Assembly (NCBI GenBank): GCA_041689615.1
Contig: JBDNFW010000056.1
Span: 1-64,000, forward strand
DNA: 64,000 nucleotides
Direction of reading: 5' to 3'
DNA from: UBA7359 sp041689615
GTDB taxonomy: Bacteria; Pseudomonadota; Gammaproteobacteria; Eutrophobiales; Eutrophobiaceae
Part shown: positions 53,315-62,595 of the stretch, in pieces
Position numbering within the stretch: position 1 is the stretch's first letter
How the letters are laid out: each line of letters begins with the position of its first letter
Made by a program: the position numbers and the translations under genes
Notes under the pieces: generated by a model
The model's database searches: none
What the model saw: the letters and a program-made list of their open reading frames with translations, nothing else
Told to the model about the DNA's origin: nothing

Positions 53315-54460
53315 GTGAATTTGTTAGAAGAAATCGATCAACGAAAAAAAGAAGGCTTGTTTCGACAAAGACAAGTGATTACCTCTGCACAAGGATCTTT
53401 AATAAAAATTAATGATGAAGAGTATATAAACTTTAGCAGTAATGACTATTTAGGTTTTGCAAATAACGAAAAATTAAAAACTTGCATGATCGAAGCCATA
53501 AATAAATATGGAATTGGTGCCGCATCATCACAATTATTAGTGGGCCATTTGACGCCACATAAAAAATTGGAAGAAAGACTTTCGGAGTTTTTAAAAAGAG
53601 ATGCTGCATTAGTCTTTCCTACAGGCTACCAAGCAAACCTGGCAATCGCTTCAGCTTTAATTGATTCGAGCACTGTTATTTTTCAAGATAAATTAAATCA
53701 TGCTTCATTGATTGACTCCGCTTTGCTGTCAAAGGGAACACTGGTTCGATATCGCCATAACGACATAGATCATTTAAAAAGCCTTTTAGAAAAATATAAA
53801 CAACACGATTTAGTAATAATGTCTGACGGCGTTTTTAGTATGGACGGTGATTATGCAAATCTAATAGAAATGGTGGATTTATGTAAAAAATATAATGCTT
53901 TTTTAATTGTTGATGATGCACATGGTCTCGGCGTGCTGGGAAAAACCGGCGCGGGTTTGTTAGAGGAGTTAGATCTAAATCAACTACAAGTGCCATTGCT
54001 CGTTGGTACATTTGGAAAATCGTTTGGAGCAAGCGGAGCGTTTGTGTCTGGAAGTCAATTGCATGTTGAAGCGTTTATACAAAAAGCAAGAACCTATATT
54101 TATACAACAGCGTTACTTCCTGCAATAGCAGCAACAATGGTCGAAGCAATTGATCTAGTTGTTAGCGGCAATGATTTGCGTAAAAAAATAATAGACTTGG
54201 TCGCGCATTATAAAAACTTGTTAAAAGATTCCGGATTAAATCAAAGCAAATCAAGCTCACATATACAGCCGCTAATTATAGGCGAAGCGAATAAAACGCT
54301 AGCGACGAGCAAAGCACTTTATGAAAAAAAAATATTGGTCTCGGCGATCAGGCCACCAACGGTTCCTAAAGATACATCTCGATTAAGAATAAGCATTACT
54401 GCAACACATACAAAAGAACAATTAGGTTGCCTTGTAAGTTCAATCAAAGAAGTGATTTGA
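53315..54460 (+). CDS. bioF: 8-amino-7-oxononanoate synthase
   Basis: The 381-residue PLP enzyme condenses pimeloyl-ACP with L-alanine. It has FSSNDYLGFANNEKL, DDAHGLGVLGKTGAG, and the PLP lysine in GTFGKSFGASGAFVSG. It begins with GTG at 53315, preceded by a weak ribosome-binding site, and ends two bases before bioH. It is the usual second gene of the operon. Confidence 0.96.
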   Translation: MNLLEEIDQRKKEGLFRQRQVITSAQGSLIKINDEEYINFSSNDYLGFANNEKLKTCMIEAINKYGIGAASSQLLVGHLTPHKKLEERLSEFLKRDAALVFPTGYQANLAIASALIDSSTVIFQDKLNHASLIDSALLSKGTLVRYRHNDIDHLKSLLEKYKQHDLVIMSDGVFSMDGDYANLIEMVDLCKKYNAFLIVDDAHGLGVLGKTGAGLLEELDLNQLQVPLLVGTFGKSFGASGAFVSGSQLHVEAFIQKARTYIYTTALLPAIAATMVEAIDLVVSGNDLRKKIIDLVAHYKNLLKDSGLNQSKSSSHIQPLIIGEANKTLATSKALYEKKILVSAIRPPTVPKDTSRLRISITATHTKEQLGCLVSSIKEVI

Positions 54461-54462
54461 GA

Positions 54463-55200
54463 ATGTCTATTAATATGAATTGTATTTTGTTACACGGTTG
54501 GGGCGCATCGAACACAGTCTGGAAAAACTTTGCGGAATCACTTAATAGTTTTAATAGTGTATCGGCGCCTTGTTTGTATGAAGTAACAAGAAAAACAAAA
54601 GACAATAGTTTTGAATCTATGGCCGCCGTATTAAACGACTCGATAAATTCGGACGTAGTATTGGTTGCATGGTCACTAGGAGGCCTGGTTGCTGCGCCAC
54701 TAGTAAAGTTAACAAATAAAATTAAAGCCATTGTTTATATTGCCAGCGCGCCTTGTTTTCTTAATAAAATAGATTGGGCAAATACGATTGATAAAAGAGG
54801 CATTGATGATCTTCAAATGAGGCTAGCAAAAGACACGAAAAGTGCGCTTGAATATTTCTCTGGACTAATAGCCCACGGTGATATTTCGATAAAAGAAACC
54901 AATAAAATGATCCGTAACAATCTTGCCGATGAAAAACATAGTGCAATACTTTCTTCCTGGTTAACGCAGATGCAAAAAGTCGATCAAAGAAATGAATTTT
55001 CAAAATTAAATTTGCCAATACAAGTTATATTGGGGATTAATGATTCATTAATTAATTCAAAAATTGAAAATCAAATAAAACAATTAAACCCAAACATAGC
55101 ATGCGAAGTTATAGATGATTGTGGTCATGCGCCATTTATAAGCAAACAGGAACAAACAATTAAAATAATAAATGAGTTTATCAATGCAAAATTCAATTGA
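54463..55200 (+). CDS. bioH: pimeloyl-ACP methyl ester carboxylesterase
   Basis: The product is 245 residues, an alpha/beta hydrolase with the oxyanion loop LLHGWGASNTVW, nucleophile Ser in LVAWSLGGLVA, Asp in LGINDSL and His in DDCGHAPFI. It removes the methyl group that BioC placed on the pimeloyl chain. Its place between bioF and bioC fits BioH. The ATG at 54463 is preferred to an upstream one at 54427 inside bioF. Confidence 0.93.
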   Translation: MSINMNCILLHGWGASNTVWKNFAESLNSFNSVSAPCLYEVTRKTKDNSFESMAAVLNDSINSDVVLVAWSLGGLVAAPLVKLTNKIKAIVYIASAPCFLNKIDWANTIDKRGIDDLQMRLAKDTKSALEYFSGLIAHGDISIKETNKMIRNNLADEKHSAILSSWLTQMQKVDQRNEFSKLNLPIQVILGINDSLINSKIENQIKQLNPNIACEVIDDCGHAPFISKQEQTIKIINEFINAKFN

Positions 55201-56086
55201 TAACAATTATGAAGTTGATACTAAGTACGTTCGACATGCGTTTAATGTAGCTGCTAAAAACTACGACACTTTTTCATTGTTGCAACAAACCGTAACGGAT
55301 CGGTTAATGGAATCTTTTGACCATATTAAAATCAATCCTTCATTAATTTTGGATTTAGGTTCAGGAACAGGTTATGGAGCCAGGCATTTAAAACAGCAAT
55401 TTAAAAAAGCACAGATCTATCAAATGGATCTTTCTGTAGAAATGTTAAAAAGTTCGCGTAAACAATTTTCACGTTATTTTTCAAAGAATCATTTTCTTTG
55501 TGCAGACGCAAATAAAATACCTTTGCCCGATAATAGTTTTGATTTGGTGATTAGTAGTTTGATGTTGCAATGGTGCAATGATCCGGACGCTGTCTTCGCC
55601 GAAATAAAACGAGTACTAAAACCAAACGGTGTTTTCCTGTTTACAAGTTTTGGTCCGGACACCTTAAAGGAGTTACGTGAAAGCTGGAAACAAGTTGATG
55701 ATGATGTGCATGTTAATGCTTTTGCTGATATGCATGATATTGGAGATTCGTTGATTCGAAATGGAATGGATGCGCCAGTGTTGAGTATTGAGCATATGGT
55801 TCTAACTTATGACGAATGTAAGCAATTAATGCGCGAATTAAAAAACATAGGCGCACACAATGTTAACAATGGCCGAAGAAAAACTTTAACCGGAAAACAA
55901 CGGCTGCAAAAAATGATTAAAAATTATGAGTCTTATCGTCAAGATAATAAGTTGCCGGCAACATACGAAGTGATTTACGGACATGCTTGGAAACCAGAGG
56001 CGGATAAAATTAATAAAAGTTCGAGCACTCAAAGTGTTTCATTAGAAGATTTGAAACGAGACCTGGAAAAACGCAAGTCAAAATAA
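55172..56086 (+). CDS. bioC: malonyl-ACP O-methyltransferase
   Basis: The 304-residue SAM-dependent methyltransferase disguises malonyl-ACP as a methyl ester so the fatty acid pathway can extend it to pimeloyl-ACP. Landmarks are VRHAFNVAAKNYD, the SAM motif ILDLGSGTGYGARHL, LVISSLMLQWCNDP, and FLFTSFGPDTLKEL. The ATG at 55172 overlaps bioH by 29 bases; an alternative is 55184. The product belongs to the bioBFHCD operon. Confidence 0.95.
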   Translation: MSLSMQNSIDNNYEVDTKYVRHAFNVAAKNYDTFSLLQQTVTDRLMESFDHIKINPSLILDLGSGTGYGARHLKQQFKKAQIYQMDLSVEMLKSSRKQFSRYFSKNHFLCADANKIPLPDNSFDLVISSLMLQWCNDPDAVFAEIKRVLKPNGVFLFTSFGPDTLKELRESWKQVDDDVHVNAFADMHDIGDSLIRNGMDAPVLSIEHMVLTYDECKQLMRELKNIGAHNVNNGRRKTLTGKQRLQKMIKNYESYRQDNKLPATYEVIYGHAWKPEADKINKSSSTQSVSLEDLKRDLEKRKSK

Positions 56087-56088
56087 TT

Positions 56089-56784
56089 ATGTCTAAAGGT
56101 GTATTTATTACAGGCACTGATACGGGGATAGGAAAAACCCGATTTACGCTTGCCTTAATGGAGAAATTAAAAAAACAGGGATATCGAGTTTCTGGAATGA
56201 AGCCGATTGCATCAGGGGCTACAAAAAATAACGGTAAGTTAGTGAATGAAGATGCAAAACTAATTATGGAGCATTGTAGCGAACCAACCGATTACGAGTT
56301 AATAAATCCGGTTGTTTTTGAATTGCCGGTTTCACCTAATATTGCAGCGAATCAAAAAAAAGAAATCATTGACCTGGATCAAATCATTAGTTGCTACAGA
56401 CAGTTAGCATCAGGCTGTGAGAAAATAATTGTTGAAGGGATTGGTGGCTGGCGAGTTCCGGTTTCGGATAAATTAAGTCTTGTTGATTTAGTTCGTGCGC
56501 TAGATCTACCCGTAATTTTAGTAGTTGGGCTTAGGCTAGGCTGCATTAATCACGCGATTTTAACAGCTGAAGCAATCAGGGCTGATGGAATAAAATTACT
56601 TGGTTGGGTCAGCAACCGACAGGATGAAGAATATTTAATGGCTGATGAAACCGTCAAGACGCTAAAAAATGCTCTGGTTTGCCCGTATATTGCGGATTTA
56701 CCTTATATGGAAAGTTTTGACCTGGACATTAATTCCGAAAGGATAGATTTGACCAATATTTTTGACTTTAACGAGAGCGGATAA
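56089..56784 (+). CDS. bioD: dethiobiotin synthetase
   Basis: The 231-residue P-loop ATPase closes the ureido ring of dethiobiotin. The P-loop is FITGTDTGIGKTRFTLAL, KPIASGATKNNGKLVNEDA follows and VEGIGGWRVPV is the third motif. It is the last gene of the bio operon. bioA is not in the window and must lie elsewhere. Confidence 0.96.
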   Translation: MSKGVFITGTDTGIGKTRFTLALMEKLKKQGYRVSGMKPIASGATKNNGKLVNEDAKLIMEHCSEPTDYELINPVVFELPVSPNIAANQKKEIIDLDQIISCYRQLASGCEKIIVEGIGGWRVPVSDKLSLVDLVRALDLPVILVVGLRLGCINHAILTAEAIRADGIKLLGWVSNRQDEEYLMADETVKTLKNALVCPYIADLPYMESFDLDINSERIDLTNIFDFNESG

Positions 56785-57033
56785 ATTTAAAGCTCAAACT
56801 TGCAAAGAATGGTCAATATAGGGCATATTGTCGCACCGAGACAGGCTGAGTAATTCTGTTCGACAATAATTTATGTCCCTATTACGGGCATAAAGTGTTG
56901 TGTCATTCTCCGTGAATGATGATGTGGTGGCGAATATGGGGATAACGCTAGACCACGGCAAGGTAGCCTCTATAAAAAATTAGAAAAATTTTAAAGAAAT
57001 ATTACAAAAACCATCAATGCTGAGGAATGCTGT
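56785..57033. other. gene-free spacer before the cytochrome oxidase cluster
   Basis: This 249-base stretch has no reading frame of note and no clear terminator for bioD. It holds TTGTCG near 56829, repeated fragments of GGGCATA (56820 and 56886) and an AT-rich end before coxB. It presumably contains the coxB promoter, but I could not identify it with confidence. Confidence 0.35.
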
Positions 57034-58170
57034 ATGTCAGTCGATAAATTAAAACGAACTGTATTAGGTCTTATTGCAGTTTCATTGTTTCTAGTGAGCG
57101 GAGCTGTTCTGGCCGAATATCCGCTCAACCTGACGGAAGGTGTCACGCCAACCAGTCATAGAGTTTACGATCTACACATGACCATTTTGTATATTGTGAC
57201 AGTAATCGGCATCATAGTATTTGCTGTCATGGCCTGGTCAATTTTCCATCATAGAAAGTCTAAAGGCGCTGTTGCTGCGCAGTTTCATCACAGTACAGTT
57301 GCTGAAATTGTCTGGACCATTATTCCTATCTTGATCTTGGTTGGTATGGCTATTCCGGCTACCAAGACGCTTGTTTTCATGAAGCAAACGGGTGATTCGG
57401 AAATGACTTTGAAAGTAACTGGTTATCAGTGGAAATGGAAATATGATTATCTGGACGAAGATATCAGTTTCTTTAGTGCGCTTGCTCAAGAAAATAACGC
57501 AGCAAGACAGCTTAATTCAGGCATAGACCCAAACACTATCGATAACTACCTTCAGAATGTCGATAACGTGGTTGTCCTCCCCGTTGAAACAAAAATCAGA
57601 ATTTTGACTACTGCTGCGGACGTTATCCATTCTTGGTGGGTGCCAGACTTAGGTTGGAAGCGAGATGCAATTCCTGGCTATATCAATGATAACTGGACAT
57701 ATATTGAAGAGCCGGGTGTTTACCGAGGTAAGTGTACGGAGCTGTGTGGTAAAGATCATGGCTTCATGCCCATTGTTGTTCATGCAGTTTCTAAAGAAGA
57801 CTACGCGGTATGGGTTGAAGAGAAGAAAGCAGAACAAGCCGCCGCAGCTGCAGGCGGTGATAGAGAATGGACAATGGACGAGCTAATGGAAAAAGGCGCG
57901 TCAGTCTATGCCGCAAATTGTGTTTCCTGTCATATGGCGAAAGGTGAAGGTGTTGCAGGTTTGTTCCCGGCATTAGCGGGCAGCCCTATAGCGACAGGTC
58001 CAGCGGAAGCACATGTAAGCATAGTTCTTAACGGTCTAAACTTGATGCCTGCCTTTAAAGCACAGTTGAATGACGTAGATCTTGCTGCCGTAATAACTTA
58101 TGAACGTAATTCGTGGGGTAATGATACCGGTGATATGGTTCAGCCATCAGAAGTTAAGGCAGCACGATAA
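57034..58170 (+). CDS. coxB: cytochrome c oxidase subunit II with fused cytochrome c
   Basis: The 378-residue subunit has a signal peptide, two membrane helices, a cupredoxin domain with the CuA ligands C234, C238, H242 and M245 (CTELCGKDHGFM), and a C-terminal cytochrome c domain with heme motif C296-x2-C299-H300 (NCVSCH). The extra heme domain gives a caa3-like form. It passes electrons from cytochrome c to subunit I. It is the first gene of the cluster. Confidence 0.96.
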   Translation: MSVDKLKRTVLGLIAVSLFLVSGAVLAEYPLNLTEGVTPTSHRVYDLHMTILYIVTVIGIIVFAVMAWSIFHHRKSKGAVAAQFHHSTVAEIVWTIIPILILVGMAIPATKTLVFMKQTGDSEMTLKVTGYQWKWKYDYLDEDISFFSALAQENNAARQLNSGIDPNTIDNYLQNVDNVVVLPVETKIRILTTAADVIHSWWVPDLGWKRDAIPGYINDNWTYIEEPGVYRGKCTELCGKDHGFMPIVVHAVSKEDYAVWVEEKKAEQAAAAAGGDREWTMDELMEKGASVYAANCVSCHMAKGEGVAGLFPALAGSPIATGPAEAHVSIVLNGLNLMPAFKAQLNDVDLAAVITYERNSWGNDTGDMVQPSEVKAAR

Positions 58171-58222
58171 TAACAATACTAATTAACATTAATTATTTGG
58201 AAAGTAACCAGAGGATAGATTC

Positions 58223-59815
58223 ATGAGCTACGCAGCTGTCCACGACGATCATCACGACCACAAACCAACCGGCATAGGCCGTTGGTTGTTTTCAACAAAT
58301 CACAAAGATATTGGAACAATGTATCTAATATTCGCCCTGACAATGTTTTTTGTCGGTGGTGCCATGGCAATGGTAATTCGAGCAGAGTTATTTCAGCCAG
58401 GAATGCAATTTGTTAATCCACAGTTTTTCAACTCCATGACGACAGTTCATGCACTAGTCATGATTTTCGGTGCAGTGATGCCAGCAGGCGTAGGTCTAGC
58501 CAACTGGATGATTCCGCTGATGATTGGTGCGCCGGATATGGCAATGCCTCGTATGAACAACATGAGTTTTTGGTTGCTTCCATTTTCATTTACTTTGTTG
58601 TTGTCTACTTTCTTTATGGAAGGCGGAGCACCAGCGGGTGGTTGGACAATGTATCCGCCATTGGTGTTACAGCTTGGCGATGCTTTTCCATTTTTGATAT
58701 TTGCTGTTCACCTTTTGGGCATTTCTTCAATCATGGGTGCGATTAATATTATTGCGACCGTATTTAATATGCGCGCGCCAGGCATGACCTTCATGAGATT
58801 GCCACTGTTTGTATGGACCTGGATTATTACAGCATTTTTATTAATCGCTGCAATGCCAGTACTCGCTGGTGGCGTAACCATGTTATTAACGGATAAATTT
58901 TTCGGTACTGCATTCTTCGATGCAGCCGGTGGCGGTGACCCTGTTATGTTCCAGCATATCTTCTGGTTCTTTGGTCATCCTGAAGTTTATATTTTGGTGT
59001 TACCTTCTTTCGGTATTATTTCGCAGATCATCCCAACTTTTGCGCGCAAACCGCTGTTTGGTTATGCGTCAATGGTTTACGCAACAGCATCGATTGCATT
59101 CTTGTCTTTCTTTGTTTGGGCACATCACATGTTTGCTGTAGGCATGCCTTTAGCCGGTGAATTGTTCTTTATGTATGCGACCATGGCGATTGCGGTACCT
59201 ACCGGTGTAAAAATCTTTAACTGGATGGCAACGATGTGGAAAGGTTCCATGACATTTGAAACGCCAATGCTGTTTTCTATTGGTGTCCTGTTCATGTTCT
59301 CATTAGGTGGTTTCTCAGGTTTGATGATGGGTATTACCCCTGTTGATTACCAATACCATGATACTTATTTCATCGTGGCACATTTTCATTACGTAATTGT
59401 GCCGGGCATTATCTTCGGCATAATCGGTGGTGTTTATTACTGGTTGCCAAAATGGACCGGCCATATGTATGACGAAACTTTGGGCAAATGGCATTTCTGG
59501 TTGTCCACTATTTCGGCCAACGTATTGTTTTTCCCAATGCACTTTATTGGTCTGGCAGGTATGCCTCGACGTATTCCTGATTACAGCACGCAGTTTACTG
59601 ATTGGAACATGATCATCAGTATCGGTGGGTTTGTCTTTGGTCTTAGCCAATTGATGCTAGTTTGGGTCGTTATCAAGTGTATACGTGGCGGCGAAAAGGC
59701 AACGGATCAAGTTTGGGAAGGAGCACATGGTCTGGAATTTACTCTGCCATCACCTCCGCCGTTCCATAGTTTTACAACGCCACCAGAAGTAACAGATGCG
59801 ACGGCACATTCATAG
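58223..59815 (+). CDS. coxA: cytochrome c oxidase subunit I
   Basis: The 530-residue heme-copper subunit reduces oxygen and pumps protons. It has twelve membrane helices, the CuB-binding and cross-linked region HIFWFFGHPEVYILVLPSFG, the conserved WAHHMFAVGM and the heme-binding HFHYVIVPG. The A-family features (SSIMGAINIIATVFNMRAPG, GHPEVY) are present. It follows coxB by 52 bases, with a good ribosome-binding site (AGAGGA). Confidence 0.97.
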   Translation: MSYAAVHDDHHDHKPTGIGRWLFSTNHKDIGTMYLIFALTMFFVGGAMAMVIRAELFQPGMQFVNPQFFNSMTTVHALVMIFGAVMPAGVGLANWMIPLMIGAPDMAMPRMNNMSFWLLPFSFTLLLSTFFMEGGAPAGGWTMYPPLVLQLGDAFPFLIFAVHLLGISSIMGAINIIATVFNMRAPGMTFMRLPLFVWTWIITAFLLIAAMPVLAGGVTMLLTDKFFGTAFFDAAGGGDPVMFQHIFWFFGHPEVYILVLPSFGIISQIIPTFARKPLFGYASMVYATASIAFLSFFVWAHHMFAVGMPLAGELFFMYATMAIAVPTGVKIFNWMATMWKGSMTFETPMLFSIGVLFMFSLGGFSGLMMGITPVDYQYHDTYFIVAHFHYVIVPGIIFGIIGGVYYWLPKWTGHMYDETLGKWHFWLSTISANVLFFPMHFIGLAGMPRRIPDYSTQFTDWNMIISIGGFVFGLSQLMLVWVVIKCIRGGEKATDQVWEGAHGLEFTLPSPPPFHSFTTPPEVTDATAHS

Positions 59816-59841
59816 TAGTTGGCTGAGTAATTACTAAAATT

Positions 59842-59970
59842 ATGAGCGGCAAAGATAAAACGCCTGCAGAAAAGGAGTTAGCAGCAAAGAACATGCGGGT
59901 AGCTATTATTGTAGCTATCATCGCGGCTGGATTTTATGCCGCTATCGTTCTGACGTACATGAAGTCATGA
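59842..59970 (+). CDS. small membrane protein between coxA and ctaG
   Basis: This 42-residue gene encodes MSGKDKTPAEKELAAKNM followed by a single hydrophobic helix (RVAIIVAIIAAGFYAAIVLT) and ends YMKS. It lies 26 bases after coxA and overlaps the ctaG start codon by four bases (ATGA). Small helices of this kind are found at this place in many gammaproteobacterial oxidase clusters and probably serve assembly or stability. No homology beyond this can be asserted. Confidence 0.8.
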   Translation: MSGKDKTPAEKELAAKNMRVAIIVAIIAAGFYAAIVLTYMKS

Positions 59971-60539
59971 CAGAGAAGAGTGTAATCAGTACAGCAAGGA
60001 AACTAGGATTGTTTGCTGTTGCCATGTTCGGATTTGGTTTTGCCTTGGTGCCTCTGTACGAAGTGGTTTGTGAAATAACCGGTATCGGTGGCAGAACAGG
60101 TGTTATTTCGCAGTCAGAAGCGGACGCTGATCAAGTGGATACCGATCGTTTAGTGACGGTTGAGTTTGATACAAATGTGGATTCTAAGCTGCCTTGGAAA
60201 TTTAAGGCCAAGGAATACAAGATGCGCGTTCATCCTGGTGAAATGTCTGAAGCAGTATTTCTCGTAGAGAATAAATCAGATAAGCCAGTTGTTGGAAAAG
60301 CTGTCCCGAGTGTTGCACCAGAGATAGCATCGGTGTTTTTTAATAAAACTGAGTGTTTCTGTTTTACATCGCAGCTTCTTGAGCCGGGCGAAAGTAAAGA
60401 AATGATCGTACGTTTTGTAGTTGGTTCGGAGTTACCAGAAGATATTTTGGTAATGACATTGTCATATACCTTTTTTCAGGTGTCTGATAATGCGGATGTT
60501 GCAATATCTGGCACAAAAGCTGTTAAGACGAAAAGTTAG
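59967..60539 (+). CDS. ctaG: cytochrome c oxidase assembly protein CtaG (Cox11)
   Basis: The 190-residue protein has one N-terminal membrane helix and a periplasmic immunoglobulin-like domain. The copper-binding CFCF is present in NKTECFCFTSQLLEPGESKE, and YEVVCEITGIGGRTG is the conserved N-terminal segment. It delivers copper to the CuB site of subunit I. Translation is coupled to the small gene upstream. Confidence 0.95.
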   Translation: MTEKSVISTARKLGLFAVAMFGFGFALVPLYEVVCEITGIGGRTGVISQSEADADQVDTDRLVTVEFDTNVDSKLPWKFKAKEYKMRVHPGEMSEAVFLVENKSDKPVVGKAVPSVAPEIASVFFNKTECFCFTSQLLEPGESKEMIVRFVVGSELPEDILVMTLSYTFFQVSDNADVAISGTKAVKTKS

Positions 60540-60577
60540 TTTTAGTAAAATAATAAATATATTTAAGAGGAATAGTT

Positions 60578-61471
60578 ATGTCTGACTCTCATGACACATA
60601 TTTTATCCCGGAACCAAGCCGTTGGCCGATAGTAGGAACTTTGGCGTTATTCACTACCTTTGTTGGTGGCGGCATGATGTTAAATGGATCGGGTTTTGGT
60701 ACGTTTATCCTGGGTATGGGTATTGCCGCTGTTATTTATATGTTTTGCGGTTGGTTTTCCGATGTTATCGGAGAAAGCATGGCTGGAAGCTATAGCAAAC
60801 AGGTTGATATTAGTTTTCGTTGGGGAATGAGTTGGTTTATCTTTTCTGAGGTGATGTTCTTTGCGGCATTCTTTGGCGCTCTTTTTTATATAAGGGTTTT
60901 ATCAGTGCCCTGGTTAGGCGGCGAAGGCGCTGGTTTTGCGACACATATGTTCTTATGGCCGGATTTTGAAGCAGCATGGCCCTTATTAACAACGCCAGAT
61001 ATGGCGTTAGCTGGAGCAGAAACAAAGTATCTTGCGATTAAAGATGTCATTCCCGCGTTTGATGTTCCTCTTGTAAATACAATACTTCTTCTGTCTAGCG
61101 GCGTAACGATTACGCTTGCTCATCATGCTTTGAAGAAAGATCATCGTGCACCTTTGTGTTGGTGGTTAGCGGCAACCGTACTTTTAGGTATTGTTTTCGT
61201 TTATTTCCAAGCTGGCGAATATGCGCATGCTTATCATGAATTAGATCTGACAATGAAGTCGGGTGTTTACGGCTCTACCTTCTTTATGCTGACTGGTTTT
61301 CACGGCTTTCATGTCACCATGGGCGCAACCATGATTTTGATTATTTTGATTAGATCGATGATGGGTCATTTTTCTGCAAAAGATCATTTCGCTTTTGAAG
61401 GTGTTGCCTGGTATTGGCACTTTGTTGACGTGGTCTGGTTAGGATTATATGTCTTTGTTTACTGGATATAG
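60578..61471 (+). CDS. coxC: cytochrome c oxidase subunit III
   Basis: The 297-residue membrane protein has seven predicted helices. Family segments are RWGMSWFIFSEVMFFAAFFG, TITLAHHALKKDHR, LTGFHGFHVTMGATMILI and WYWHFVDVVWLGLYVFVYW. It binds no metal but stabilises subunit I. A strong terminator follows it at 61495-61523. Confidence 0.96.
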   Translation: MSDSHDTYFIPEPSRWPIVGTLALFTTFVGGGMMLNGSGFGTFILGMGIAAVIYMFCGWFSDVIGESMAGSYSKQVDISFRWGMSWFIFSEVMFFAAFFGALFYIRVLSVPWLGGEGAGFATHMFLWPDFEAAWPLLTTPDMALAGAETKYLAIKDVIPAFDVPLVNTILLLSSGVTITLAHHALKKDHRAPLCWWLAATVLLGIVFVYFQAGEYAHAYHELDLTMKSGVYGSTFFMLTGFHGFHVTMGATMILIILIRSMMGHFSAKDHFAFEGVAWYWHFVDVVWLGLYVFVYWI

Positions 61472-61494
61472 TTAAACAAAGAAACAGCATAGGG

Positions 61495-61523
61495 AGGCGC
61501 TGCAGATGCAGCGCCTTTTTTAT
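61495..61523 (+). terminator. rho-independent terminator after coxC
   Basis: The sequence AGGCGCTGC - AGAT - GCAGCGCCT forms a perfect nine-base stem with a four-base loop, followed by TTTTTTATT. It should end transcription of the coxB-coxC unit. It is the clearest terminator in the window. Confidence 0.9.
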
Positions 61524-61559
61524 TTGAGCTACTTAAATAACCTGGGTTTTAAAAGATAA

Positions 61560-61778
61560 TTAGAAACCGGCACTATGTGGTTGAATCCAGCCGAACCTGA
61601 AGCCAACGAATAAAGAAATAAATAATAGAACAGAGAGCGAAATCCTGAAAGTAAGCGAAGTAACCATGCGTTTTGATTTAGAATCATCTTTGACTAGAAA
61701 AATGCCTCCAGCTATTAATGAAGCACCTATCGAGAGAAACAAGATTGCGATGTATATTTTAAAAAGTAATGTGGCCAT
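61560..61778 (-). CDS. DUF2909 (twin-transmembrane) family protein
   Basis: The 72-residue protein has two membrane helices, one at IYIAILFLSIGASLIAGGIF and one at ISLSVLLFISLFVGFRFGW, joined by a charged loop (VKDDSKSKRMVTS). This fits the DUF2909 family found next to oxidase assembly genes. It is transcribed against the flanking genes, between coxC and surf1. The function is unknown; a link to oxidase assembly is inferred from location. Confidence 0.8.
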   Translation of the reverse strand: MATLLFKIYIAILFLSIGASLIAGGIFLVKDDSKSKRMVTSLTFRISLSVLLFISLFVGFRFGWIQPHSAGF

Positions 61779-61833
61779 TATTTTTATCTCGATTGAATTT
61801 ATTCGAACAGTATAACTAGCAAACGCTACTTTA

Positions 61834-62595
61834 ATGAAACTAATTTTTGGAAACTGGTGTTTTAGTCCGAAGCTTTTAACTAGCTTCCTTGCTCTGATCT
61901 TTATCTATTTATTTGTATCACTTGGTTTTTGGCAGTTGGATCGCGCGGAACAGAAAAGAGCGCTGTATGCTGAATTTGAAAATAGGCAGTCAGCGGAAGC
62001 ACTCGATTTTAATCAGAAGAAAAATAATCAACTAGATAAAGAGGCTCTGATCTGGAAACGACTAAAAGTTAGAGGTGAGTTTTTAGAACAATATCAAATA
62101 TTATTAGATAATCAAGTAAACGATACTTTTGCTGGTTATTATGTTTATACGCCGTTTAAATTAGATCAAAGTAATGACGTTGTTTTGGTAAATAGAGGCT
62201 GGTTAAAAGCCAATACATCTGAGCGAACGATGCCTCCAGAATTAGTGTTGACTAAAGGAGCGGTGGAGATAAAGGCAGTCGTAAAGGACGTGCCAAAAAC
62301 GGGCTTGTTGCTAAAAGAATTGCCGCCGGAGAGAATGACGGAAACGATTTATCGTGTTCAACGAATAAAAATTAAAGAACTAGAAAAGTTAACAAGCACA
62401 AAGTTGTTGCCATACATTATTAGGCTAGAACCAGAGTCTAAACATGGTTACGTCAGAAAATGGCGTTTACCTGGCTCAGGCGAAAACGTGCATTATGGTT
62501 ATGCTTTTCAGTGGTTTGCGTTTGCAACAGTGCTATTAATTATTTATCTGGTTTTAAACATTAAAAAAATTGACGAAACGAGGCTAGATGTATGA
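61834..62595 (+). CDS. SURF1 family cytochrome oxidase assembly protein
   Basis: The 253-residue protein has two membrane helices, one near each end (residues 13-29 and about 225-243), and a periplasmic domain between them. Landmarks are GFWQLDRAEQKRALYAEFE, WKRLKVRGEFL, YTPFKLDQSNDVVLVNRGW, and the end NVHYGYAFQWFAFA. SURF1 helps insert heme a into subunit I. It overlaps the next gene by four bases. Confidence 0.93.
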   Translation: MKLIFGNWCFSPKLLTSFLALIFIYLFVSLGFWQLDRAEQKRALYAEFENRQSAEALDFNQKKNNQLDKEALIWKRLKVRGEFLEQYQILLDNQVNDTFAGYYVYTPFKLDQSNDVVLVNRGWLKANTSERTMPPELVLTKGAVEIKAVVKDVPKTGLLLKELPPERMTETIYRVQRIKIKELEKLTSTKLLPYIIRLEPESKHGYVRKWRLPGSGENVHYGYAFQWFAFATVLLIIYLVLNIKKIDETRLDV

